A stretch of 64,000 nucleotides of DNA from Chitinophaga rupis. Lineage in GTDB: Bacteria; Bacteroidota; Bacteroidia; Chitinophagales; Chitinophagaceae. The DNA is taken from positions 620,001 to 684,000 of the forward strand of contig NZ_FOBB01000001.1 of the NCBI RefSeq assembly GCF_900109685.1. The letters are read 5' to 3'. This document shows, piece after piece, positions 8,475-16,424 of this stretch. Every line of letters begins with the position of its first letter. The first letter of the stretch is position 1. The position numbers were made by a program, and so were the translations under genes. Under the pieces are notes generated by a model. The model saw nothing but the letters and a program-made list of their open reading frames with translations. It was not told the DNA's origin and searched no databases.

Positions 8475-9890
8475 ATGAAGCAGGATTTTCTATATCTGCA
8501 AATATCAAACAACCTTGCGCAGCTGATCAGAAAGGAAGTATTAAAAGCCGGCGACCGCTTACCCTCTGTCAGAAAGTTGTGTCATGAGCATAACATTAGC
8601 ATGAACACAGCAAAAAAGGTTTACCTGGAACTGGAAGGACAGTCACTGATAGAATCAATACCCCAGTCCGGATATTTTGTAAGCCAGTTACCGCATAAAA
8701 GACTTCCGCTTCCGGAAACAAGCAAACCTTCACAGATAAGCAGCAATAAAGAGCCGGATGAAATGATCAGTAAAGTCTATCTGAATATGGGCCGGAAAGA
8801 CCTTACGCTGTTTTCCATTGGCGTTCCTTCAGATGAATTATTGCCCCTGGCAGGCTTGAATAAAGAGATCATGCACGCTACACGGCAGCTCCGGGACAGT
8901 GGTGCCGGGTATGAAGCATTGCAGGGAAATGAAAAACTGCGAAAGATCATTGCAGCCCGTTCTATTTCCTGGGGAGGCAGCCTGCACGAAAACGACCTGG
9001 TTACCACTGCGGGAGGCATGAATGCGCTGGCATTCTGTATGATGGCGGTAGCAAAGCCGGGCGATACCATCGCCATAGAAAGCCCTGTTTACCCCGGCAT
9101 TTTACAGCTGGCAGGAAGCATTGGCCTGAAGGTGCTTGAACTGCCCACTCATCCCAGTACAGGTATAAAAATTGAAGCGCTGAAAAAAGCAATCCATAAG
9201 ATCGATCTTTGTCTTTTAGTTACAAACTTCAGTACCCCTTTGGGAAGCTGTATGCCGGATGAAAATAAAAAGGAGGTGGTGGCATTGCTGGCAAAACATA
9301 ATATTCCACTCATAGAAGATGACCTGTATGGCGATCTTTATTTTGGCAGCCACCGGCCAAAATGTTGTAAGTCATTTGATAAAAACGGCACAGTGCTCTT
9401 ATGCAGCTCCGTTTCTAAAACCTTAGCCCCGGGCTATCGCGTAGGCTGGGTGGCGCCGGGCAGGTACAAGGAGCAGATCCTGAAATTAAAGCTGGCGCAT
9501 GCAATATCTTCACCTACCCTTACACAGGAAGCAGTAGCCAACTATCTGAAAAGCGGCCGGTATGAGAACCATCTCCGGAAATTACGCAAGACGTTATATA
9601 GCAATTACCAGCATTACGCGCATACGATCTCCCAACATTTTCCTGAAGGCACCAAAACAAGCAGGCCACAGGGCGGGCTTACCTTATGGGTTGAGCTACC
9701 TAAAAAAATTGATACAACAGCGCTGTACAATCTTGCGATCAAGCATAAGATCAGCATTGCTCCCGGCAGAATGTTTACGCTACAAAACCAATATGAAAAC
9801 TGTATGAGGCTTGGCATTGGTTTAACCTGGTCGGAAGAGCTGCGGAGTAAGCTCATACAAATTGGCAGGCTGGCGAAGATGATGCTGTGA
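8475..9890 (+). CDS. MocR/PdxR-like GntR regulator with aminotransferase domain
   Basis: 471-residue fusion regulator. Residues about 1-70 are a GntR winged HTH (DRLPSVRKLCHEHNISMNTA), followed by a linker and then a fold-type I aminotransferase-like domain (about 105-465). The PLP lysine motif SVSKTLAPGYRVGW is present, as are NFSTPLG and the DDLYGDLYF strand, so it probably binds PLP or a PLP adduct. Family members regulate vitamin B6, GABA or taurine genes. No such pathway is adjacent; the divergent GNAT gene is the only close candidate target. It starts at ATG 8475, just after TATCTTTA (8463-8470), a near match to a -7 element. Confidence 0.87.
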   Translation: MKQDFLYLQISNNLAQLIRKEVLKAGDRLPSVRKLCHEHNISMNTAKKVYLELEGQSLIESIPQSGYFVSQLPHKRLPLPETSKPSQISSNKEPDEMISKVYLNMGRKDLTLFSIGVPSDELLPLAGLNKEIMHATRQLRDSGAGYEALQGNEKLRKIIAARSISWGGSLHENDLVTTAGGMNALAFCMMAVAKPGDTIAIESPVYPGILQLAGSIGLKVLELPTHPSTGIKIEALKKAIHKIDLCLLVTNFSTPLGSCMPDENKKEVVALLAKHNIPLIEDDLYGDLYFGSHRPKCCKSFDKNGTVLLCSSVSKTLAPGYRVGWVAPGRYKEQILKLKLAHAISSPTLTQEAVANYLKSGRYENHLRKLRKTLYSNYQHYAHTISQHFPEGTKTSRPQGGLTLWVELPKKIDTTALYNLAIKHKISIAPGRMFTLQNQYENCMRLGIGLTWSEELRSKLIQIGRLAKMML

Positions 9891-9983
9891 GTGAAGTGAA
9901 CCCGACCTTCACAACAAAACAAAATTGGACTCCACAACAAAGCTCTCCCCCAACTTAATACTGAACTTTGCAGCAATAATTAA

Positions 9984-10958
9984 ATGTGTAAGATCATGAA
10001 TAATCAAACAGTATTAGTAACAGGAGGAACCGGATTTGTGGGCATTCACACTATTTTACAGTTATTGCAACAGGGATACACCGTTAAAACCACCCTTCGT
10101 TCCTTATCCAAAAAGGAAAGCATTGTTAATGCGCTGAAAGACGGCGGGCTAACGGATCTGCAGCGCCTGCATTTTATTGAAGCCGATCTGTTAGCAGACG
10201 CAGGTTGGGACGAAGCTGTACAGGATTGTGATTATGTATTGCATGTAGCTTCCCCTTTTCCGCTGGTTCAACCACAGGACGAGAACGAACTTATTATTCC
10301 TGCCCGTGACGGTTCTCTGAGAGTTTTGAAAGCCGCCAGAAATGCAGGGGTAAAGCGGGTGGTGTTAACTTCTTCGTTTGCGGCAATCGGTTATAGTAAT
10401 CGCGTTAAACGACATATTTTTACAGAAGAAGACTGGACGGATGAAAATGCACCGCTTCAACCTTACATCAAATCCAAAACCATAGCAGAGAAAGCAGCCT
10501 GGGATTTTATTAAGAACGAGGGTGGTGCTCTGGAGCTGGCCATTATTAATCCCGTTGGAATTTTTGGCCCCATCATAGGAGATATTTATCCGGCCTCTTT
10601 TGAGGGAGTAGTCAAAGCGATCATTAACGGCACTGTTACGGAAAGCCCTGCATTTACCTTTGGTGTGGCGGATGTGCGGGATGTGGCAGACATCCACATC
10701 AAAGCAATGTTACATCCTGAAGCGAAAGGGCAACGCTTTTTGGCAACAGCAGAAGGTGCGGTTAGCTTTTATGATGTGGCTCAGCTGATCAAAAAAGAAC
10801 GTCCTGAAAAAGCTGCTAAAATTAATGACATGAAGCCTACTGCAAAAGAATTTTACATTGAAATGTCGAACAGGAAAGCAAGAGAAATTTTAGACTGGCA
10901 TCCAAAAAGTAAGGAGGAGGCAATTTTGGCAAGTGTGGACAGTCGCGTAAATGAGTAA
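9984..10958 (+). CDS. NAD-dependent epimerase/dihydroflavonol-reductase-like protein
   Basis: Extended SDR of about 320 residues. The N-terminal VTGGTGFVGIHTILQLL is the NAD(P)-binding motif, and the catalytic pair is seen in PYIKSKTIAEKAAW (YxxxK, about residue 160). The closest groups are dihydroflavonol-4-reductase-like aldehyde/ketone reductases; the substrate is unknown. The start is either ATG 9984 or ATG 9996 (MNNQTVLVTGG), the latter giving the normal family length. An AraC-type regulator follows after 28 nt on the same strand, which suggests a two-gene unit. Confidence 0.83.
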   Translation: MCKIMNNQTVLVTGGTGFVGIHTILQLLQQGYTVKTTLRSLSKKESIVNALKDGGLTDLQRLHFIEADLLADAGWDEAVQDCDYVLHVASPFPLVQPQDENELIIPARDGSLRVLKAARNAGVKRVVLTSSFAAIGYSNRVKRHIFTEEDWTDENAPLQPYIKSKTIAEKAAWDFIKNEGGALELAIINPVGIFGPIIGDIYPASFEGVVKAIINGTVTESPAFTFGVADVRDVADIHIKAMLHPEAKGQRFLATAEGAVSFYDVAQLIKKERPEKAAKINDMKPTAKEFYIEMSNRKAREILDWHPKSKEEAILASVDSRVNE

Positions 10959-10986
10959 ATTAGTAACTTAATTAGCATGCATAAAA

Positions 10987-11778
10987 TTGAAGCTTAATCA
11001 TATACATTCCTGTCATTTAGGCCCGGAGATCTCGCCTGAGCAGTTCATACCTGAACATTTCTTTATGTGTCTGCTGAAAGGTTCCATGAAAGCTTATGAT
11101 GGCAACAAAAGATATACGATGGGTCCGGGCGATTACTTTATCGCCCGGAAAAACCACCTGATCCGCTACACAAAGTTTAAGGAAAAAGACCAGTTTGAAA
11201 AGATCATCATTACACTGGATGAACCGTTTTTAAAAAAGTTCCTGGAACGGCATCCTTACAATGTAAAGGTCCCGGATTATGGAGATTCATTTGTGTTTGT
11301 AAAAGAGAATAAATGGATCAGGAGCTACATCAAATCACTGGAACCTTACTATGCAGGCGACCTGGAGCTTGACGAAACCTTTTCTGATATTAAACGTGAA
11401 GAGCTGCTATTGATCCTGCTAAAGTCTGAACCGGATCTATCCAATATCCTGTTCAACTTCGGTATTCCCGGCAAGATCGATTTAGAAGATTATATGAACA
11501 GGAATTTCCGTTTCAATGTCAGTCTGGAACGTTTTGCATTTCTCACGGGAAGAAGCCTGTCATCTTTCAAGCGTGATTTTCAAAAGACCTTTGGCACAAC
11601 ACCCGGGAACTGGCTTAAAAAGAAACGGCTTGACGAAGCTTATTTTCAGATCAGCAAACAAAATCAAAAACCAAGCGATGTATACCTTGAAGTAGGCTTT
11701 GAAGACCTTTCACATTTTTCTTTTGTATTTAAAAAAGAATTTGGAAAAACGCCGTCGGAAGTAGCGGCAGAGATATAA
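10987..11778 (+). CDS. AraC family transcriptional regulator, probable TTG start
   Basis: 263-residue regulator with an N-terminal cupin-like sensor region (about 25-130, with EHFFMCLLKGSMKAYDG) and a C-terminal pair of AraC HTH motifs (about 175-262: RSLSSFKRDFQKTFG, then YLEVGFEDLSHFSFVFKKEFGKTP). The first in-frame ATG is at residue 27, inside the conserved N-terminal block. The frame opens after a stop at 10969, so TTG at 10987 is the best start. It lies 28 nt after the reductase gene and is probably co-transcribed with it. The effector is unknown. Confidence 0.82.
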   Translation: MKLNHIHSCHLGPEISPEQFIPEHFFMCLLKGSMKAYDGNKRYTMGPGDYFIARKNHLIRYTKFKEKDQFEKIIITLDEPFLKKFLERHPYNVKVPDYGDSFVFVKENKWIRSYIKSLEPYYAGDLELDETFSDIKREELLLILLKSEPDLSNILFNFGIPGKIDLEDYMNRNFRFNVSLERFAFLTGRSLSSFKRDFQKTFGTTPGNWLKKKRLDEAYFQISKQNQKPSDVYLEVGFEDLSHFSFVFKKEFGKTPSEVAAEI

Positions 11779-11798
11779 TAGATTGACCTCATTCCGCT

Positions 11799-12635
11799 TC
11801 ACTCAAAAAAATCGTTTTTCTCGCCAATGGCCGTTCTGAGACACTTCATGATCTCCTCATGAAAATCAGTACCTGCAGCATGAAGGGGATCAATAGCCTT
11901 TACCAATAATGTGCGCAGGGCAAAAAGCTGCTCTCTGTTATATTTCTTTGAAGCTTTTACCAATTCCAGCTTCATCAGCTCCTCCTGCTGATCCTGTTTA
12001 GGATTGAAAATTTCATTTATATGACTACATTGATGGCAAACGCCATTCTGGTTGATCAAGGCGCACCTGTGCTCGAAAATATCTGTCATTGTATTCCTGG
12101 CATCATTCAGCAGGTGTTTGATCACGCCTTCCGTCTTTTCGAGGATAAGACAAATTTCCTTTACCTGAAAATCATAGATGTTCTTTAAGATCAGTGCCAC
12201 CTGGTTTTCTATGGGTAATGTTTTTGAAATACATGTGAAACAGTAATCGATATGTTCTTTCATTTCGTAAGCCCCGGCAGGCGACGTATCGTGAACCATC
12301 CAAAAAACCTGCCTGATCTCCTCTGAACTTATGGCCAGGTCTGCTGCCCGGTCCTGGGCATCAGGGCGCCATCTTTTTAATTTCCGTAAATGATCGTAGG
12401 CAAGGTTGGTCCCTATCTTAAACACCCAGGTTTTCAGAGAAGAATCCTGCCTGAAGGTTGATATCTTAGTAAATGCCTTGATAAAGGTATCATGCGTTAG
12501 GTCATCAACCTCATCCCGGTCTGTAAGCAAACGATACAGATAGGATTTCAATTGGTTTTGAAATTCTGCAAATAGTGTTTGGAATGCATTGATATCGCCG
12601 GATATCGCCGATTTGAGGAGCTCTTCTCTTTCCAT
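11799..12635 (-). CDS. ECF-type RNA polymerase sigma factor with C-terminal extension
   Basis: 278-residue sigma-70 family protein. Region 2 is seen at about residues 25-90 (DEVDDLTHDTFIKAFTKI, then the SLKTWVFKIGTNLAYDHLRKLKR segment) and region 4 at about 135-185 (LPIENQVALILKNIYDFQVKEI). Unlike minimal ECF factors (about 180-200 residues) it continues for roughly 90 residues, beginning with the Cys-rich piece CALINQNGVCHQCSH (about 190-204), which could bind metal or sense redox state (inference). No anti-sigma gene is adjacent. It ends convergently with the AraC gene, 20 nt apart. Confidence 0.82.
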   Translation of the reverse strand: MEREELLKSAISGDINAFQTLFAEFQNQLKSYLYRLLTDRDEVDDLTHDTFIKAFTKISTFRQDSSLKTWVFKIGTNLAYDHLRKLKRWRPDAQDRAADLAISSEEIRQVFWMVHDTSPAGAYEMKEHIDYCFTCISKTLPIENQVALILKNIYDFQVKEICLILEKTEGVIKHLLNDARNTMTDIFEHRCALINQNGVCHQCSHINEIFNPKQDQQEELMKLELVKASKKYNREQLFALRTLLVKAIDPLHAAGTDFHEEIMKCLRTAIGEKNDFFE

Positions 12636-12699
12636 TCAATTCATTAATAAATAAAATGCGGTTGCAGTCTTCCGCCGGAGGGCCGCAACCGCTAATGTA

Positions 12700-13503
12700 T
12701 TATAAAATGTTTAGCTTACCGCAATCCACATCAACAATGTGACTGTTGAAAGCTACACCCGTTTCAGAAGCAAGGAAGGCGGCCGTTTCACCTACTTGCT
12801 TCAATGTCGGGCCTGTCTTTAATATGTCGAATGCCTTGTATTGTGCAACCAGCTGTTCCGCAGGTATTCCGTATTGTTGCGCAGCAGCATCGATCCATCC
12901 TGAGATCCTCTTCGTCTCCATTAAAGCGCCGGCACAAATACAGATCACCTTTATTCCATCTCTTCCCCATTCAGCAGCCATCACCCGCGTTAATCCTTCG
13001 ATGGCCGCACTGGCAGCCGTGATGCCTGCCAGATTGGAAAGCTTAGACCTGGATAATGCAGCTGTGAGCAATAGGATAGTTCCTTCGGATTGGGTTTGTA
13101 TCATATACTTTGCCGCTGCCCTTGAAGTAAGGAATTGCGACCCGCAGATCTTTTCCATCGGGGTCATAAATTGTTCGAAAGTCGCCACCGTTGTAGGCGG
13201 GCGTCCACCCATCTCGTCATAGCCAAGCCCAATGCCATTGAATACAACATCTAGCTTACCATTCTCCGCGACAACCTTTTTTAAAAAGTTGTCAATGTCC
13301 GTTTCATTCAACGCATCTACTTTGGCGGCTTCCGCACGTCCGCCATTGGCCTTGATCTCCCGGGCTAATACATTTACGGCATCGGAGTTACGGGCGGTAA
13401 CGTACACCTTTGCCCCATGTTCGGAAAATGACCGCGCAACTGCTCCTGCAATATCGCCGGATGCGGCAAATACAACGGCTACTTTGTCTTTTAGATTTTG
13501 CAT
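12700..13503 (-). CDS. SDR family protein with substituted catalytic residues
   Basis: 267-residue protein with an SDR fold. The cofactor loop is AASGDIAGAVARSF instead of TGxxxGIG. By alignment on EGLTR, the region that normally reads YxxSK is ITAAS, so the catalytic Tyr and Lys are replaced by Ile and Ser. It may be a non-catalytic relative or use different chemistry; the alignment was done by eye. The central motif is FNGIG rather than NNAG. It starts 64 nt upstream of the sigma-factor gene on the same strand, so the two may be co-transcribed. Confidence 0.75.
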   Translation of the reverse strand: MQNLKDKVAVVFAASGDIAGAVARSFSEHGAKVYVTARNSDAVNVLAREIKANGGRAEAAKVDALNETDIDNFLKKVVAENGKLDVVFNGIGLGYDEMGGRPPTTVATFEQFMTPMEKICGSQFLTSRAAAKYMIQTQSEGTILLLTAALSRSKLSNLAGITAASAAIEGLTRVMAAEWGRDGIKVICICAGALMETKRISGWIDAAAQQYGIPAEQLVAQYKAFDILKTGPTLKQVGETAAFLASETGVAFNSHIVDVDCGKLNIL

Positions 13504-13863
13504 TTTGTTTGGTTTTATCTTTTGACGATTCAGCCACGCAAAACAGTCGGGATTTTTTCAAAAAATAAATACTACCCCATAACGAATTGATTGTAAATAA
13601 GTTTCCGGCATTTTTTAGAAGTATGCGTTTGTGTATTACCGCTAAACGGCAAGTAAGTGCAGGTTGGTTCTGAAATTGAGCAAAAAGAAGTTAGTCACAC
13701 TGTATAAAGTGCTGTTCTGAAAATGAGTTCAGATCCATGATCTCATTCTAAACAAAAAGCGCTGAAAGATCAGCGCTTTTATCTGGTTAAAAACTCAAAT
13801 ACCATACCCGATATTATTTTTATCCCACCTCAATAGGTTGGGCAGGCCGATAAGCCTGTATAA
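13504..13863. other. Intergenic region without a gene
   Basis: About 360 bp between the divergent SDR start and the end of the lipoprotein gene. No open frame here looks coding. It contains the terminator hairpin at 13755-13780; otherwise I see no repeat or RNA motif. Confidence 0.6.
13755..13780 (-). terminator. Terminator of the TPR-like lipoprotein gene
   Basis: Perfect 11-bp stem AAAAGCGCTGA (13755-13765) / TCAGCGCTTTT (13770-13780) with a 4-nt loop. On the minus strand it ends in a T run, as a rho-independent terminator should. It lies 84 nt after the stop at 13864. Confidence 0.75.
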
Positions 13864-14982
13864 TTAATTATAATCTGCCGCCTTCATTTTCTTTTTGAAG
13901 TCAGGATTCAGCAGGTACAACATTTTAAGCGTTGTGGTGTCGGCATTTTTGCTCTTCCTGTATTGTTGGGTAAGTGGCACCGCCTGGTCCCATTGTTTGT
14001 CATCCACATAGGTATTGATTAATTCCAGCGTGCCGGATCCAAAACCGGGCATATTTTGATGCAGCCTTTTCAGATAAACCAGCTTGTTGACATTATCATC
14101 ACTTTCTTTGCAGATCAATGCACGGTAATAATCTAAAAAAGGATCCTTGTTAATAAGTGAATCCAGGCGGTTAATGCATTTCAGGGCAGCTGGAAAGTCT
14201 TTCTTCAGGAAATAAGCGTCAACCATGAGCAGGTACATATTAGGTGCGTCCGGGTACTCTTGTTGAAACTTGTTTAATGCAGCGAGATATTTATCATTTC
14301 CCAGGCCACTGGCAATTTGAACATATATCATTTTAATGAGCTTCTGTTCTTTCAGCACAGCAGGAAGTGTTTCAAAAACCTGGCTGGCCCTTTCATAATC
14401 ATTTGCATTGATGTATTTTTTGATCAGCTGTACTTTTTTCACATCTCTTTTGCCGACTTCCTTTACTGCTTCTTCTTGTTCAGTCATGGACTGGAGTGAT
14501 TCAGCTAAAGTACTGCTTAGATTTTCTCCTGTGATGTAAACGAATATGTCTGCTATTTTAACCTGGTTCCCCTTTTTGATAATCTCTAAGTCGTGGTAGT
14601 TAAGTTGCTCATTGTACAGCCGGAAGACCAGGTGCTGGTGATTGTCTTTTTCATACTGCTTTACCAGCTCATAAGTTCCTTTATTGCCAAGGGCTCTTAC
14701 TATTTGAAGGCCAAATTCTCCCGATCTCATACTTTTCATTACACCTTCCACCGTTGCTGGCGCAAGTTTATTACCGGCGTGGCTCATGATCCTTTTTTTA
14801 AAGGCGTCCAGATCCAGCAGCTCATTGAACCGGCTGGCATTACGATGGGCAAAGGCATTTGCCAGTGAGGTGGCTACGGCTGCTGCCTCCTCCTTCGTTA
14901 CCGGCTTTTCCGGCTCAGAACAGGCTATAGCAAAAAAAAGAAATGACAGGAAAATATACTTTGTAGCGGTATTACAGTTCAT
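13864..14982 (-). CDS. Lipoprotein with TPR-like helical repeats
   Basis: 372-residue predicted lipoprotein. The signal sequence ends in the lipobox FFAIAC, with Cys at about residue 21 followed by S-E-P-E. The rest is largely helical, with A/L/Y spacing like tetratricopeptide repeats in about 190-350 (YERASQVFETLPAVL, FPAALKCINRLDSL, WDQAVPLTQQYR). Such proteins usually act as periplasmic or outer-membrane scaffolds. I do not recognise a named family. It is transcribed alone: a -7/-33 promoter lies just upstream and a terminator follows. Confidence 0.7.
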   Translation of the reverse strand: MNCNTATKYIFLSFLFFAIACSEPEKPVTKEEAAAVATSLANAFAHRNASRFNELLDLDAFKKRIMSHAGNKLAPATVEGVMKSMRSGEFGLQIVRALGNKGTYELVKQYEKDNHQHLVFRLYNEQLNYHDLEIIKKGNQVKIADIFVYITGENLSSTLAESLQSMTEQEEAVKEVGKRDVKKVQLIKKYINANDYERASQVFETLPAVLKEQKLIKMIYVQIASGLGNDKYLAALNKFQQEYPDAPNMYLLMVDAYFLKKDFPAALKCINRLDSLINKDPFLDYYRALICKESDDNVNKLVYLKRLHQNMPGFGSGTLELINTYVDDKQWDQAVPLTQQYRKSKNADTTTLKMLYLLNPDFKKKMKAADYN

Positions 14983-15004
14983 GGGCTAGTGGATAAATAT
15001 GTTG

Positions 15005-15031
15005 CAAAAGTAACAGGAAAACAGAAAACAA
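15005..15031 (-). promoter_or_regulatory. Promoter of the TPR-like lipoprotein gene
   Basis: On the minus strand TACTTTTG (15005-15012) matches the Bacteroidetes -7 element TAnnTTTG. A TTG (15029-15031) lies 16 bp further upstream as the -33 element. The ATG is at 14982, leaving a leader of about 15 nt. Confidence 0.5.
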
Positions 15032-15033
15032 AA

Positions 15034-15065
15034 AAAGCCCTGATAACTTCCGTTATCAGAGCTTT
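15034..15065 (-). terminator. Terminator of the fimbrillin-like gene
   Basis: Hairpin with stem CTGATAAC/GTTATCAG (15040-15047, 15052-15059), extended by AAAGC/GCTTT on the outside. On the minus strand it is followed by a T run. It lies 44 nt after the stop at 15109 and just upstream of the next promoter, insulating the two genes. Confidence 0.78.
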
Positions 15066-15108
15066 AAGCTTATGATATACAGTGACTGCAATCGTTTCCT
15101 GGTTGCTG

Positions 15109-16017
15109 TTAAAAATCAATTGTTTGATCAGGATTCCAGATATCATTAATGCTAACAACGCTGAAACCACCATTAACGTTATTCACCGGCGGTATCGCTG
15201 GGTACAGGACACCAGTTAATATTGTCTTCGTGTTTCTTTCAAGTTTGATATCGTTAATTCTCTTTGTTAAGATAGCATTTGTTGTTTTGTCAGGATAACT
15301 GATAACTACAGACATTGGATCACTTGTATTTATAACAAGTGAATTAAATACATGCTGATCTCTTTGCGGAATATTCATCGGCATAGGAATTCCAGTATAA
15401 CCCGTGCCACTAAATGGATCAAAGTAAGTATGTTCACCATTCAGGCTTACTTTAATATTTGAATTGGCAGGAGCATCTGTTATGTTTACTTCCAAAAGAG
15501 CCATAATACGTTCCAAAGACAAATCGAAGTTATTGGTGCTATCAGGGCTTACATTAATTTTTATTTTTTTGTAAAAGATGTCCGGAAATGCTGATATTAT
15601 TTCGAAAGTCACGGGGTTCATATTAAGGTTGATCCCATTGGATGTTGTATTGAGAGAATCGCTGGATGCAAACATCGCTATTGTATTCTCTCCTGTTGGT
15701 AAGGAGTCCGCAATGTACCCAAAATCAGCATCTGTAGATCGTTGATGTATTAAATTGATGATCTTTCCATCTTTATCATATGAAAAGAAATAAATATCGG
15801 AAATCTTAGTGCTGAGTACAGAGTCCTTGGCAGACATGTTACCTTTTCTGCCTAAAGGGCTGGGTAACTGCTCAACCTTCTTTACAAAATCAGTAATACT
15901 AACATTAATAGGGACTTTCTTTCCTGATGGAGCGGGCTTGTCCTGGGTTACTTTTTCCTTCGAGCATGCAAAAAGCAATACGCTCAGTGATAACGCTGCA
16001 AATAAGCTTTTTTTCAT
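15109..16017 (-). CDS. Fimbrillin/Mfa2-like lipoprotein
   Basis: 302-residue predicted lipoprotein with lipobox LLFAC (Cys about residue 18) followed by S-K-E-K. The body is beta-rich with features of the FimB/Mfa2/fimbrillin-like group of Bacteroidetes surface proteins: IYFFSYDKDGKI near residue 75, a LERIMALLEVNITDA strand near 165-180, and a late GTGYTGIPMPMN loop. Such proteins are surface-exposed fimbrial subunits or anchors. The assignment rests on overall pattern, not on a diagnostic motif. No partner fimbrial genes are adjacent. Confidence 0.55.
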   Translation of the reverse strand: MKKSLFAALSLSVLLFACSKEKVTQDKPAPSGKKVPINVSITDFVKKVEQLPSPLGRKGNMSAKDSVLSTKISDIYFFSYDKDGKIINLIHQRSTDADFGYIADSLPTGENTIAMFASSDSLNTTSNGINLNMNPVTFEIISAFPDIFYKKIKINVSPDSTNNFDLSLERIMALLEVNITDAPANSNIKVSLNGEHTYFDPFSGTGYTGIPMPMNIPQRDQHVFNSLVINTSDPMSVVISYPDKTTNAILTKRINDIKLERNTKTILTGVLYPAIPPVNNVNGGFSVVSINDIWNPDQTIDF

Positions 16018-16235
16018 AGATAAATAGATAAGGGATGTTCAAATTTTAAATTGAAATGTTTATGGATTATTGAAGTTAATAAAGGGTTTACATGAGACAA
16101 TGACTGTTAAAATTCAAATATTTTTCCGGTAACAAACATTAATTGTTTTGCGACACAAATGTAATTGTAAATTTTTGAATGTTCACCTGTGTGCATAAAA
16201 AAGGGACAGACTTGCGTCCATCCCATTAAAGCTTG

Positions 16236-16322
16236 CGGAGAAGAAGGGATTCGAACCCTTGAAACCCTTTCGAGTTTACACACTTTCCAGGCGTGCCAGT
16301 TCAACCACTCCTGCACTTCTCC
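16236..16322 (-). tRNA. tRNA-Ser (anticodon GGA)
   Basis: An 87-nt class II tRNA on the minus strand. The acceptor GGAGAAG (16322-16316) pairs with CTTCTCC (16243-16237), with discriminator G at 16236. The anticodon arm has CCTGGAAAG with GGA in the loop; a long variable arm (about CTCGAAAGGGTTTCAAG) precedes the T arm GGGTTCGAATCCC. The CCA end is not encoded (the genomic sequence continues CAA). A consensus promoter lies 26 nt upstream. Confidence 0.95.
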
Positions 16323-16347
16323 GGTTGAAAATCCTTATTCAGGGACG

Positions 16348-16377
16348 CAAAAATAAGGTTTTTACCCACAATTCCAA
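16348..16377 (-). promoter_or_regulatory. Promoter of tRNA-Ser
   Basis: On the minus strand TTG (16375-16377), a 19-bp spacer and TATTTTTG (16348-16355) match the Bacteroidetes consensus TTG-N17-23-TAnnTTTG. Transcription would start about 15-20 nt before the mature 5' end. The -33 element touches the T tract of the upstream SusD terminator. Confidence 0.65.
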
Positions 16378-16410
16378 AAAAAAGCCCGCCATGCTTTAAA
16401 CATGGCGGGC
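16376..16410 (-). terminator. Terminator of the SusC/SusD operon
   Basis: Perfect 10-bp stem GCCCGCCATG (16384-16393) / CATGGCGGGC (16401-16410) with a 7-nt loop, followed on the minus strand by eight T (16376-16383). A textbook rho-independent terminator 15 nt after the susD-like stop. Confidence 0.9.
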
Positions 16411-16424
16411 GGTTATAGGCCTTA

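Noticed and set aside
16107..16316. 69-codon minus-strand open frame starting MQEWLNWHAWKV
   Set aside because: It is a translation of the tRNA-Ser gene and its flank, not a protein gene.
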